From NCBI RefSeq assembly GCF_029989365.1, contig NZ_JAPRAQ010000013.1:62001-126000 (forward strand): a stretch of 64,000 nt of DNA, written 5' to 3'. The position numbers and the translations under genes are program-made. This DNA is from Bradyrhizobium sp. Arg816. GTDB lineage: Bacteria; Pseudomonadota; Alphaproteobacteria; Rhizobiales; Xanthobacteraceae. How positions within the stretch are numbered: the first letter of the stretch is position 1; the number at the start of each line of letters is the position of its first letter. Positions 52,776-61,925 of the stretch are shown piece by piece. The notes under the pieces were generated by a model, which did not search any database, was not told the origin of the DNA, and saw only the letters and a list, made by a program, of their open reading frames with translations.

Positions 52776-55469
52776 CTTCATTTTCCCCGTAAGCTTCTTC
52801 ATCGCGGCCTTGATCGACGCAGCCGCATCGTCATAGCCATCCCAGGCTTTCGAGCGCGCCAGCAGACCCGGCACCGTCCGCACCGTGTACCGCTTCGGAT
52901 CGAGATCACCCTTCACCTGCGCCCATGTCACGGGCATCGACACGGTCGCGCCATCGCGCGCACGGGGCGATAGCGGCGCCACCGCCGTCGACAGGCGGTC
53001 ATTCCGCAAATAATCCAGGAAGATCTTTCCGTTGCGCAGCTTCTTGGACATGTTGAGCAGATAGCGCTCGGGATCGTCGTCGGCCATCCACTGGCAAACG
53101 CCTTGCGCGAACGCCTTGGCCTCCTTCCAGCTCACCTTGTCGCGCGCGCCGTGGAGCAGCGGCACCACCACGTGCAGGCCCTTACCGCCGGTGGTCTTGC
53201 AAAAGCTCTCCATGCCGACGTCGGTGAGGCGCTGCCGCATCTCCTTGGCGGCGTCCACGACATCGGCAAATTTGACGTCCGGCGCGGGATCTAGATCGAA
53301 CACCAACCGGCCCGGCGTATCATAGGCGTTCGGGGCACAATTCCAGGGATGCAGCTCGAGGCCGCCGATCTGTGCGACCGCGGCAAGCCCCTCGACGCGA
53401 TCGATCTGCAAATACGGCTTGCGATCGCCCGAGACTTTCGCGAGCTCCAGCAGATTCGACGTGCCTTGCATCGCATGGCGCTGGAAGAATTTTTCGCCGC
53501 CGATGCCATCAGGCGCGCGCAGGATCGAACAGGGACGGCCCTTGATGTGCTCGATCATCCAGGCGCCGACGGCCTCGAAATAGCGCGCGAGATCGAGTTT
53601 CGTCACGCCCTCGCCGTCGCCGCCATCCGGCCACAGCTCCTTGTCCGGCTTCGAGACGACGACACCCATCACCTCGGCCGTACCGGCATCCTTCCGCTTG
53701 CCTGCCTTCGGCACGGCGCGCTTCCTGGCCGAGGGCTTTGCGAGTTCGGTATCACCTGGTGTTTCCGCCTCGACCTCCTCGGCCGGCTTGTCCTGCCGCA
53801 GGCCCTTGAAGGCGGCCTGGCGGATATTGCCGTCGGCGGTGAAGCCGGCGAACTCGATCTCGGCGACGAGCTCCGGCTTCAGCCAGTGCACGTCGCGCGT
53901 CTTTTTCGGTGCGTTCTTGCCGCCGAAGGGGCTTTGCCCGGCCTCCATGGCTTTCAGGGACGGCATGATGCGCTTGACCTTGTCCGCGCCGAAGCCGGTG
54001 CCGACCATGCCGACGAAGGCAAGATGATCGCCGCGGTGCACGCCCGCCATCAGCGAGCGGAATTTGCCGTTGGTGGTCTTCCAGCCGCCGATCACGACCT
54101 CATGGCCGGCGCGGCATTTGGCCTTTGTCCAGCTTTCCGTTCGCCCCGACCGATAAGGCGCGTCGAGCTTCTTCGACACCACGCCTTCGAGCTCGAGCTT
54201 GCAGGCCGATTGCAGCACGGCATCGCCGCTGCTCTCGAAATGCTCGACATAGCGGATTTGGCTCGATTTCTTCTTGCCTGCGTTCAGAAGTACCTTGAGA
54301 CGGTCCTTGCGCTCGCCGAGTGGCAGGCGCCGGCAATCGAGCCCCTCGGCGAACAGGAGGTCGAAGGCAAAGAAGATCAGGTCCTCGGTCTTGCCGTCCG
54401 ACAGCGCGGCCTGGAGCGAGGAGAAATTCGGCGCGCCGTTGTGATCCAGCGCGACGATCTCGCCGTCAATCATGAGGTCGGGAAGCTCCCCCGCCTCCTT
54501 CGCGATGGCTGCGAACTTGTCGGTCCAGTCGAGGCCCTTGCGCGTCTTCAGCGTCGCCTCGCCGTCGTCGACGCGGAGCTGGACGCGATAGCCGTCGAAC
54601 TTGATCTCGTGGCACCAACCATCGGCCGCCGGCGGCCGCTCGACCGGGGTGCAGAGCTGCGGCGCGACGAAGTCCGGCATCTCCGAGACTTTTTTCGCGG
54701 TCGTCGCGGTCGTCGCTTTCTTCTTTGCGCCCGTCCCGCGCTTCAACGCCGCGCCGGGCGCCGGCCTGACGGTGCGCCCTTTCGGCTCCTCGACACGATT
54801 GGACTGCCAGACCGCATCGGCCTTGACCTTGGCGCCCTTCGCCAACATGAACGGCTTTGGCGCGCGACCCTTGCCATCGGCGATCTCAGCCATCGCGCGG
54901 CCGGAGGCCACCGACTTGTCCTCGCCGAGAATGTCTTCGCTCTCGCTGGCATATTCGTCGCGATGCTTGATCAGGAGCCAGTTGGTGCGCTTGCCCCCGG
55001 TGCGGTCATGCCTCATTCGCACCAGCACCCAGCTTCCATGCAACTTGTCGCCGTGGAGCGTGAACTTGAGGTCGCCCTTCTGGAAGCCGCGCTCGGGATC
55101 CTCGGACTCCCAGGTGCCGCGGTCCCAGAGCATGACCGTGCCGCCGCCATACTGCCCTTCCGGAATCGTGCCTTCGAAATCGCCATAGTCGAGCGGATGG
55201 TCCTCGACCTCGACCGCCAGCCGCTTGTCATGCGGATCCAGCGAGGGTCCCTTGGTGACCGCCCACGACTTGAAGACGCCGTCGAACTCGAGCCGCAGAT
55301 CATAGTGCAGTCGCGTCGCATCGTGCTTCTGGATCACGAAGCGCCGCTGCGCCGATGGCGCCACCGCGGTCTTGCCCGACGGCTCCGGTGTCTTCTCGAA
55401 ATCGCGCTTCTGTCGGTAGGTGGAGAGTTTTCGCAGCACGACCGGTCCCGCATTCTCTTTCGGCGCCAA
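52773..55469 (-). CDS. ligD: DNA ligase D (phosphoesterase-ligase-polymerase)
   Basis: 898 residues, three NHEJ domains in the order PE, LIG, POL. PE: RFVIQKHDATRLHYDLRLE with HPLDYGDFEGTIPEGQYGGGTVMLWD (about 42-200). Ligase: nucleotidyl lysine in HEIKFDGYRVQLR, DGEIVALD, EGVVSKKLD, WTKAKC, and an OB domain (about 270-560). Polymerase/primase: ELHPWNCAPNAYDTPGRLVFDLDPAPDVKF (metal DLDP), KTTGGKGLHVVVPL, NMSKKLRNGKIFLDYLRN (about 620-898). Two Lys/Ala-rich linkers separate domains. It repairs double-strand breaks with Ku, encoded divergently 88 bases away. Confidence 0.96.
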   Translation of the reverse strand: MAPKENAGPVVLRKLSTYRQKRDFEKTPEPSGKTAVAPSAQRRFVIQKHDATRLHYDLRLEFDGVFKSWAVTKGPSLDPHDKRLAVEVEDHPLDYGDFEGTIPEGQYGGGTVMLWDRGTWESEDPERGFQKGDLKFTLHGDKLHGSWVLVRMRHDRTGGKRTNWLLIKHRDEYASESEDILGEDKSVASGRAMAEIADGKGRAPKPFMLAKGAKVKADAVWQSNRVEEPKGRTVRPAPGAALKRGTGAKKKATTATTAKKVSEMPDFVAPQLCTPVERPPAADGWCHEIKFDGYRVQLRVDDGEATLKTRKGLDWTDKFAAIAKEAGELPDLMIDGEIVALDHNGAPNFSSLQAALSDGKTEDLIFFAFDLLFAEGLDCRRLPLGERKDRLKVLLNAGKKKSSQIRYVEHFESSGDAVLQSACKLELEGVVSKKLDAPYRSGRTESWTKAKCRAGHEVVIGGWKTTNGKFRSLMAGVHRGDHLAFVGMVGTGFGADKVKRIMPSLKAMEAGQSPFGGKNAPKKTRDVHWLKPELVAEIEFAGFTADGNIRQAAFKGLRQDKPAEEVEAETPGDTELAKPSARKRAVPKAGKRKDAGTAEVMGVVVSKPDKELWPDGGDGEGVTKLDLARYFEAVGAWMIEHIKGRPCSILRAPDGIGGEKFFQRHAMQGTSNLLELAKVSGDRKPYLQIDRVEGLAAVAQIGGLELHPWNCAPNAYDTPGRLVFDLDPAPDVKFADVVDAAKEMRQRLTDVGMESFCKTTGGKGLHVVVPLLHGARDKVSWKEAKAFAQGVCQWMADDDPERYLLNMSKKLRNGKIFLDYLRNDRLSTAVAPLSPRARDGATVSMPVTWAQVKGDLDPKRYTVRTVPGLLARSKAWDGYDDAAASIKAAMKKLTGKMK

Positions 55470-55496
55470 AAGCCTATCACGGCAAAAGTCCCATCC

Positions 55497-55529
55497 GGAA
55501 CCAAAACCCGATGGGGCGGTTGGGGTTCC
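55497..55529. promoter_or_regulatory. Overlapping divergent EcfG-like promoters between ligD and ku
   Basis: Plus strand: GGAAC 55497-55501, 16 bases, GGTT 55518-55521, leading to ku. Minus strand: GGAAC 55529-55525, 16 bases, GGTT 55508-55505, leading to ligD. The two promoters form one imperfect palindrome centred at 55513, and both start codons lie 44-45 bases from that centre. Confidence 0.6.
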
Positions 55530-55557
55530 AAAATGCCTTGAAACGCTGGAGAACGGA

Positions 55558-56439
55558 ATGGCCCCGCGCGCCTATTGGAAGGGAACGTTAAAGCTCTCGC
55601 TGGTCAGTTGCCCGGTCGCGCTTTATCCGGCGACCACCGCAGCCGAGAAGACGCGGTTTCACATGATCAACCGCGAGACCGGAAACCGGCTCAAGCAGCG
55701 GATGGTGGACTCCAGAACCGGTGACGTGGTCGAGAGCGACCAGAAGGGACGCGGCTACGAGCTGCGCAAGGGCAAATATGTCGAGATCGAGCCGGAGGAG
55801 CTCGAGGCGGTCCAGATCGAAAGCAACCACACCATCGACATCGAGAGTTTCGTGCCGAGCGACGAGATCGACCAGCGCTACCTCAATCATCCCTATTATA
55901 TCGCGCCCGACGGCAAGGCCGCGGTCGATGCTTTTGCCGTGATCCGCGACGCCATGAAGGACCAGGACCGCGTTGCGCTCGCCAAGATCGTGCTCACCAA
56001 CCGCGAGCACATCATCGCGATCGAACCGCTCGGCAAGGGCCTGCTCGGCACCACGTTGCGCTTCCCCTACGAGCTCCGCGACGAGGGCGAGTTCTTCGAC
56101 GACATCAAGGGCCCCAAGATCACCAAGGACATGGTCGAGCTCGCCAGCCACATCCTGCAGACCAAGGCTGCACATTTCGACCCGAGCAAGTTTAGGGACG
56201 ACTACGAGACCGCGCTGAAGGCGCTGGTGAAGCGCAAGGCCAGCGGCAAAACAATCGAGCTGCCGGAGCGCGAGGAGCGGCCGAGCAACGTCGTCAGCCT
56301 GATGGACGCGCTGAAGCAGAGCCTGAAGGGACGCGGCGGGAAGAAGACGGCAAAGTCGCATGCACGCCGGGCCACCAGAGGGCAACGAGCCACGAAGAAG
56401 GCACACCGGTCAACGGCACGGCAGAGGAAGGCGGGGTGA
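55558..56439 (+). CDS. ku: Ku DNA end-binding protein
   Basis: 293 residues of bacterial Ku: MAPRAYWKGTLKLSLVSCPVALYPA, RFHMINRETGNRLKQRMVDS, GYELRKGKYVEIEPEELEAV, IESFVPSDEID, and the C-terminal basic tail (KSHARRATRGQRATKKAHRSTARQRK), which may bind DNA. The homodimer threads onto broken ends and recruits LigD. The ATG at 55558 fits the family start exactly; upstream in-frame codons run through the promoter. Confidence 0.96.
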   Translation: MAPRAYWKGTLKLSLVSCPVALYPATTAAEKTRFHMINRETGNRLKQRMVDSRTGDVVESDQKGRGYELRKGKYVEIEPEELEAVQIESNHTIDIESFVPSDEIDQRYLNHPYYIAPDGKAAVDAFAVIRDAMKDQDRVALAKIVLTNREHIIAIEPLGKGLLGTTLRFPYELRDEGEFFDDIKGPKITKDMVELASHILQTKAAHFDPSKFRDDYETALKALVKRKASGKTIELPEREERPSNVVSLMDALKQSLKGRGGKKTAKSHARRATRGQRATKKAHRSTARQRKAG

Positions 56440-56447
56440 CACAGCGG

Positions 56448-57311
56448 CTAGAACTTTGCAAACTCGAAATGCATTCCGTCCTGGCTGCCTTCGCTGAAGT
56501 GTCCTCCCCAGTAGAACCCCAGCTCGTTGGCGGGCTCCACCAATTCGCGCACGCAGCCACGCCGCGGGCATCGCGCGGGCTCCTTGGTGAATTGATTGTC
56601 ACGCTCGTTGACGTCAAACGCCGAGCCGAAGGCATGATTGGACAGCGCGCTCACCTGGTTGCTTTGCTTGAGACCATGCCCGCCGTTGCCCGGTGACTGG
56701 CCGCGCTTGTATCGCGGATTGTAGTCACCATCATAATGCCAGAGGAGATGCAGCAGATCGAGCTCCTCCCAGCGGGCAAACAGCAGAAGCAAGTGCGGCG
56801 CGACCAGCCTGTGGCATCGCATGATGCCGGAGAAGCCGGTGACGAACTTCATCTGGGGGATCGGCAGGTCCACGATGTTTGCATTCCGCCAGTCCGGAAT
56901 CGTGTGATCGCAGCTGTCCTTCGGCACCACCTCGTCCTTGTCGGCGCGGTTGCCGAGCGGCAATTGGACGAACCTGAAGCAACCCAACGCAGCATTGCGA
57001 TCTGCATTGCTGGGGCTTTCCAGGTTGGTGGGCTTCGGAGGAAAATTGCTCCCCGTCTTGTTGCTATAGAAATTGTCCGGGCGGACGGTATATCCGAGAC
57101 CCTGCGCGACCTGGAGCGTGGCCTCGTCAAATTTGCCCGTGGTCGGGCGCGAATGCTGGAGCTGGAAGATCTTCGTCGCCTCTTCGGTCTTCATGCCGAA
57201 CTGGCCATCGATGGCGCCCGTCTGTGTCACGTTGTTCTTGCGCAGGAAGTACTGCCAGCGCTGGACTTCCAGCGGGTTGTTCTCGCCACCACGCTCCAGG
57301 AAGAAAGGCAT
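56448..57311 (-). CDS. Peptidoglycan-binding M15 peptidase (endolysin-like)
   Basis: 287 residues. N-terminal peptidoglycan-binding domain 1 (VQRWQYFLRKNNVTQTGAIDGQFGMKTEEATKIFQLQHSRPTTGKFDEATLQVAQGLGY, about 15-78), then a D-Ala-D-Ala carboxypeptidase/L,D-peptidase of the M15 type: zinc ligands in SNHAFGSAFDVN (His, Asp) and HFSEGSQDGMHFEF (final His). No signal peptide or membrane helix, as in phage endolysins. The ATG at 57311 has GGAG a few bases upstream; a longer start at 57344 has none. It lies 60 bases after the next gene upstream on the same strand. Confidence 0.83.
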   Translation of the reverse strand: MPFFLERGGENNPLEVQRWQYFLRKNNVTQTGAIDGQFGMKTEEATKIFQLQHSRPTTGKFDEATLQVAQGLGYTVRPDNFYSNKTGSNFPPKPTNLESPSNADRNAALGCFRFVQLPLGNRADKDEVVPKDSCDHTIPDWRNANIVDLPIPQMKFVTGFSGIMRCHRLVAPHLLLLFARWEELDLLHLLWHYDGDYNPRYKRGQSPGNGGHGLKQSNQVSALSNHAFGSAFDVNERDNQFTKEPARCPRRGCVRELVEPANELGFYWGGHFSEGSQDGMHFEFAKF

Positions 57312-57371
57312 ATGAGTCTCCTCAGAACCGAATTCAGCGTTCAAATGTCGGGCCTTCGTCCGGCCGGCGGG

Positions 57372-58283
57372 TTATCGAAGCGCCTCACACGCGCCAGCTG
57401 AGGAATCGACGATGTCCTGCACGCCGCGCAGCATCGTGTCGCAATCGCGAATGACTTGAGCTTCCTTGCGCTTGATCGGCCCCCAATGGGCCAGTTTATT
57501 CCGCAGGCCGACAGCCGCGAATTCTGCGGCAAAAGCTGGAGCCTCCTTGGTCAACTGCTGAAATTCCTTCCCCGTCCCGGTCCCCCAGTTCTTGAGCATT
57601 TTCGGCTTGCAGTGGACGTCCTCCTTGAAGATCTCCACGAAGCCGGACGGGGTAACCTGGTATGTCGCGAACAAGGGAGGCAGCAGCGGGCTCATGCTGC
57701 GCGCATTGAAGCTGACCTGGAAAAGACCGGCTTCGGCCGTCTCACCGTCTTCATTGTCCGCGGAGTAGTCGCGCCCCTCGCAGTACTGGCCCGAGCTCTC
57801 GCGCATGCCGAGACCGATCAGGAGCACGAACAGATGGCGCAGCGTGTCCGCGCTGGTGGTTTCGTTGCTCCATCCGAGCGCCTGGAATTCGGGAGTGTAG
57901 AGGGATAGTGCGTCGACCGCTGGCGCACGGGTGTCAGCTTTGGCCATCTCGATCGCCGCCACGTCATCGGCCAGGAATTTGCAGTAAACCCTGCCATAGG
58001 TGACGGCCATCCCCTTGATATAGCCGATGGGTGCGACACCCCGGTTTTTCCAATCGAAGTCGGCAATGGGCGAGGCGGCGGCGAGAGCGACGATCTGGCC
58101 CACAACTGGCCCGAATGACGATGCAGCTGCAGCGGCCTTCATGGCAGACGGGGCTCGCCCGTTTTTCCGCTTCGGCGTCCGCTTTGCCGGCGCGCGCGAG
58201 CGCTTCGGCGGCGTCTTTGAAACGCCCTTCCTCCTGGCGGATACCTTCTTCGCCTTGCTCTTGGTGGACGCCTTTTTCGCCAT
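57372..58283 (-). CDS. Lysozyme-like protein with histone H1-like basic N-terminal tail
   Basis: 303 residues. The first 60 are extraordinarily Lys/Arg/Ala/Ser/Pro-rich (MAKKASTKSKAKKVSARRKG, then PPKRSRAPAKRTPKRKNGRAP), like histone H1 tails. The remainder has a lysozyme/transglycosylase-like core: catalytic-Glu context LIGLGMRESSGQYCEGRDYSADNEDGETAEAGLFQVSFNARSM. No cleavable signal peptide. It is transcribed just before the M15 peptidase gene, so the two probably act on the same peptidoglycan. Exact family not recognised. The start at 58283 begins the basic tail; an upstream extension is not homologous to anything I know. Confidence 0.65.
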   Translation of the reverse strand: MAKKASTKSKAKKVSARRKGVSKTPPKRSRAPAKRTPKRKNGRAPSAMKAAAAASSFGPVVGQIVALAAASPIADFDWKNRGVAPIGYIKGMAVTYGRVYCKFLADDVAAIEMAKADTRAPAVDALSLYTPEFQALGWSNETTSADTLRHLFVLLIGLGMRESSGQYCEGRDYSADNEDGETAEAGLFQVSFNARSMSPLLPPLFATYQVTPSGFVEIFKEDVHCKPKMLKNWGTGTGKEFQQLTKEAPAFAAEFAAVGLRNKLAHWGPIKRKEAQVIRDCDTMLRGVQDIVDSSAGACEALR

Positions 58284-58475
58284 TGTGCTCACTGCTCCAT
58301 CATCTGCAGACGCACAGAACTTGCCCGGTCCCAAGCCCGGAGAATACGACCGAATGATACAATCATTGGTTGCTTTGTGAAATCCATTCCGGTTGGCGGG
58401 CGGTGCGGCGCTTTAACGCGCTTCGACGCTCGCCTCCGGATACGCTCAACGGCCGGCAGCGCCGAACCGGGGAGA

Positions 58476-59165
58476 CTAATCCCCCGCCTTCAGCCGGTAC
58501 CCGATCCCCGTCTCCGTCAGCACATATTGCGGGCGTTCGGGATCGGCTTCGATCTTCTGGCGGAGCTGGCGGACATAGACGCGCAGATATTGCGCGTCGG
58601 TGAGCTCGTCCCAGAGCTCTTTCAGCAGGAAACGATGGGTCAGCACCTTGCCGGCGTGCTGCACCAGCACGCGCAAAAGATCGTATTCCTTCGGCGACAG
58701 TTTTACGTCGCGCTCGCCGACCTTGACGATCCGGCGCACGAGATCGACGGAGAGGTCGCCGGTGCGGAATATCGGACGTTCACCCTGTACCTGGAGCTGG
58801 TGCCGCAGCGCGGCGCGCAGGCGCGCCAACAGCTCGTCCATGCCGAATGGCTTTGTCAGATAATCGTCGGCGCCGAGATCGAGCGCCTGCACCTTGCCGG
58901 CCTCGTCGCCGCGGCTCGACAGCACCACGATCGGCACGCCCTCGTTGCGGCCGCGGATGGTGCGCAGCAATTCGTGGCCCTGGATGTCCGGCAGGCCGAG
59001 ATCGAGAATGATCAGCGCGGGTTCTTCCGCGAGCTTCTCAAGCGCGGTCTTTCCGTTCGATGCTTCCAGGATCTCGTAGCCTTGCGTCGAGAGTCCCATC
59101 CGCAGCAATTTTCGGATCGGCGGCTCGTCGTCGATGACCAGAACCTTGATCGGGGCGGCGCTCAT
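58476..59165 (-). CDS. kdpE: KdpE, potassium-responsive response regulator
   Basis: 229 residues. Receiver domain: acidic pair D12/D13 (VIDDEPP), phospho-acceptor D55 (LIILDLGLPD), Lys in DYLTKPFGMDELLARLRAAL. The OmpR-type winged helix follows (ERDVKLSPKEYDLLRVLVQHAGKVLTHRFLL, YLRVYVRQLRQKIEADP). It activates kdp genes at low K+. The start overlaps the kdpD stop (ATGA). The 192 bases upstream of the lysozyme-like gene and downstream of kdpE (58284-58475) show nothing I recognise. Confidence 0.95.
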   Translation of the reverse strand: MSAAPIKVLVIDDEPPIRKLLRMGLSTQGYEILEASNGKTALEKLAEEPALIILDLGLPDIQGHELLRTIRGRNEGVPIVVLSSRGDEAGKVQALDLGADDYLTKPFGMDELLARLRAALRHQLQVQGERPIFRTGDLSVDLVRRIVKVGERDVKLSPKEYDLLRVLVQHAGKVLTHRFLLKELWDELTDAQYLRVYVRQLRQKIEADPERPQYVLTETGIGYRLKAGD

Positions 59166-61885
59166 GCGGCGGTATCCAATGCGTGGGTCCGTGCCGGAAC
59201 GGGCAGCCGGATGGTGAGGATCGCGCCGCTGCGGTCGCCGCGGTTGGCGGCCGAGATCGTGCCCTGCATCGCCTCGACGAAGCCGCGGGAGATGGCGAGC
59301 CCCAGCCCGGTGCCGGGACGGACATGGTCGCCCTTCTGCACCCGATAGAACTTGTCGAACACGCTCTCGAGCTCGTCAGGCGGAATGCCGCCACCCTGGT
59401 CGGCGATCTCTAGCACAACATGATTCCCCTCGCGCCGGCTGCGGATCGAGATCGTCGTCTCGGGCAGCGAATATTTCGCGGCATTGTCGAGCAGATTGAA
59501 CAGCACTTGCTCGAACAGCACGGCATCGAGCTGAAGCATCGGCAGATCGGCGGCCAGCACCAGTTCCACCTTGTGCGCCGTCAATATCTTGCTCGCACGC
59601 CGCAGCGCGCTGCCGACGATCTCGCCGAGATCGTGCAGTGCCGCGTTGGGCACGATGGCGCCGGATTCGAGCTTTGTCATGTCGAGCAGATTGGCAATGA
59701 AGCGGTTGAGGCGCTCGGACTCGTCGATCACGGTAGCGAGCAGATCACGCTTCTCGGTGTCGGACAGCGCACCGGCGAGATCGCGCATGGTCGAGGCCGC
59801 ACCGAGCACGGAGGCGAGCGGCGTCTTGAGGTCGTGCGAGATCGAGGTCAGCAGCGCAGAGCGCAACCGCTCGGATTCGACGGTGCGCTTGACGCGATCC
59901 ACGTCCTCGACCAGCAGCACGCGCTCGATTGCCAGTGCGCCCTGGTCGACGAGCGCATCGAGCAGCCGGCGCTGGTCCGGGGTCAGCAGCGGGCCGGTGC
60001 GATCATTGTCGATGCCGATGACGCCGATCGGACCACGCCCGGTGCGCATCGGCAGGAACAGCCGCTTGGCGCCGGGCAGCGTGTCCGAGCCGCGGCCGGC
60101 GGGACGATCGTTGCTCCAGGCCCAATTGGCGGCGGCGAGATCGGCCTGGTCGATCTGGTCCTCGGGCGGATAGCCGGACTTCACCGTGAGCAGCCCTTCC
60201 TCCGGCAGCAGCAGGACCACGCGAACCTTCAGCATCAGCGCAGTTTGATAGGCAGTTGCCCAGAGCACATCGTCGAGCGTGCCGGTGCCCGTGAGCTTGC
60301 GGCTGAACGCATAGAGCTGCTCGGTCGTGCGGATGCGGCCGAGCGCGGTGTCCGCCTGCGTGCGCACCCGCCCGGCGACGTTCGACACCACGAACGCGAT
60401 CAACATGAAAAAGAAGAACGCCGCGACATTGGTCGGGTCGGTAATCGTGAAGGTGTAGACCGGCGGCAGGAAGAAGAAGTTGTACGCCAGCGACGCCGCG
60501 ACGCTCGCAAGGAGCGACGGCCACAACCCGTAGCGAACAGCCACAGCGACAACCGCGGTCAGGAACATCAGGTCGACGTTTTCGATACCGAAATACGGCT
60601 TGATGGCCACCGCTGCGGCAAGGCCGAGCGCGGTAATCCCGAGCGCCTTCAAATAGGGCCGCGCATCAAACGCCTCTGCCCGTGCCGCCGTCTGAACCGC
60701 CGTCTTCGGCGCCGGCTCGGTCGTGAGCTCATCGCCGGGAATGACGTGAACGCTGATATTGCCGGCACTGCGCACGAGATCGTGCACGACGGAGCCGCGC
60801 GTCAGTTCGAACCAACGCGAGCGCGTCGATTTTCCGATCACGATCTGGGTGACGTTGTTGCCTTGCGCGAAGTTGATCACGTCGTCGGCGATGCGGCGGC
60901 CGACAGCGGGAATGGTCAGCGCTTCGCCGCCCAGCGATTCGGCAAGCCGCAGCGTATCGGCGAGACGGTCGCGCTCCTCGTCCGAAAGCTGCAGCGACCG
61001 CCGGGTCTCGATCGAGATCGCGGTGAATTGCGCATGCAGCCGGTCGGCCAGCCGCTTGGTGTAGCGCACGAGCCCGGCCGCGCGCGGATCCTCGCTGATG
61101 CAGACGAGGATGCGCTCGCCCGCGGCCCATGGGCCGGCGATGGCATTCGCCTGCATGTGATTGAGAAGCTGCTCGTCGACCCGCTCGGCCGTACGCCGCA
61201 GCGCCAGCTCGCGCAGCGCGGTCAGATTGCCCGGCGAAAAATAGTGCTCCAGCGCCCGCTCGGCCTGCTTGGGCACATAGACCTTGCCCTCTCGCAGCCG
61301 CTGGATCAAATCGTCGGGCGTGAGGTCGATCAGCTCGATCGCATCGGCGCGGTCGAATACCGAGTCCGGCACGGTCTCGCGCACCCGCACATGGGTGATC
61401 TGGGCGACGACGTCGTTCAGGCTCTCGATATGCTGGATGTTGACGGCGGTGTAAACGTCGATGCCGTGGGACAGCAGCTCCTCGACGTCGAGATAGCGCT
61501 TGGGATGGCGGCTGCCGGCGGCATTGGTATGAGCGAGCTCGTCAACCAGTGCGATTCGAGGGCGGCGCTCGATCACGGCATCGAGGTCCATCTCCTCGAC
61601 GATCTGGCCGCGGTAATCGAACCTCATGCGCGGCACCACCTCGAGCCCGCGCACCAGCGCCTCGGTCTCCGCGCGGCCATGGGTCTCGACAAAGCCGACC
61701 ACCACGTCGATGCCCGCCTTGCGCCTGGCATGGGCGCTTTGCAGCATCTCGTAAGTCTTGCCGACGCCGGGGGCGGCGCCGACGAAGATCTTCAGCTTGC
61801 CGCTCGCGCTCTCCTCCCGGCGCGCGGCTTCAAGCAGCGCCTCGGGAGACGGACGTTGTTCGGGATCGCGGCGTTCTCTGACCAT
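59162..61885 (-). CDS. kdpD: KdpD, potassium sensor histidine kinase
   Basis: 907 residues. N-terminal KdpD domain with Walker-type motif FVGAAPGVGKTYEML (residues 35-48) and a USP-like domain (RILVCISEDPRAAGLVRYTKRLA, about 245-370); four membrane helices (about 400-500, AYNFFFLPPVYTFTITDPTNVAAFFFFMLIAF); GAF-like region; HisKA H-box SHDLKTPLASVLG; ATP-binding N, G1 and G2 boxes (LFNLLDNAAKYS, IADQGGGIPPDEL, GTGLGLAISRGFVEAM). The ATG at 61885 gives the conserved start; the in-frame 61939 start would overlap kdpC. Confidence 0.95.
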   Translation of the reverse strand: MVRERRDPEQRPSPEALLEAARREESASGKLKIFVGAAPGVGKTYEMLQSAHARRKAGIDVVVGFVETHGRAETEALVRGLEVVPRMRFDYRGQIVEEMDLDAVIERRPRIALVDELAHTNAAGSRHPKRYLDVEELLSHGIDVYTAVNIQHIESLNDVVAQITHVRVRETVPDSVFDRADAIELIDLTPDDLIQRLREGKVYVPKQAERALEHYFSPGNLTALRELALRRTAERVDEQLLNHMQANAIAGPWAAGERILVCISEDPRAAGLVRYTKRLADRLHAQFTAISIETRRSLQLSDEERDRLADTLRLAESLGGEALTIPAVGRRIADDVINFAQGNNVTQIVIGKSTRSRWFELTRGSVVHDLVRSAGNISVHVIPGDELTTEPAPKTAVQTAARAEAFDARPYLKALGITALGLAAAVAIKPYFGIENVDLMFLTAVVAVAVRYGLWPSLLASVAASLAYNFFFLPPVYTFTITDPTNVAAFFFFMLIAFVVSNVAGRVRTQADTALGRIRTTEQLYAFSRKLTGTGTLDDVLWATAYQTALMLKVRVVLLLPEEGLLTVKSGYPPEDQIDQADLAAANWAWSNDRPAGRGSDTLPGAKRLFLPMRTGRGPIGVIGIDNDRTGPLLTPDQRRLLDALVDQGALAIERVLLVEDVDRVKRTVESERLRSALLTSISHDLKTPLASVLGAASTMRDLAGALSDTEKRDLLATVIDESERLNRFIANLLDMTKLESGAIVPNAALHDLGEIVGSALRRASKILTAHKVELVLAADLPMLQLDAVLFEQVLFNLLDNAAKYSLPETTISIRSRREGNHVVLEIADQGGGIPPDELESVFDKFYRVQKGDHVRPGTGLGLAISRGFVEAMQGTISAANRGDRSGAILTIRLPVPARTHALDTAA

Positions 61886-61925
61886 GAGGCCAATATAATC
61901 ATCCGCGCGCCGCGAGCCTAGAGCG

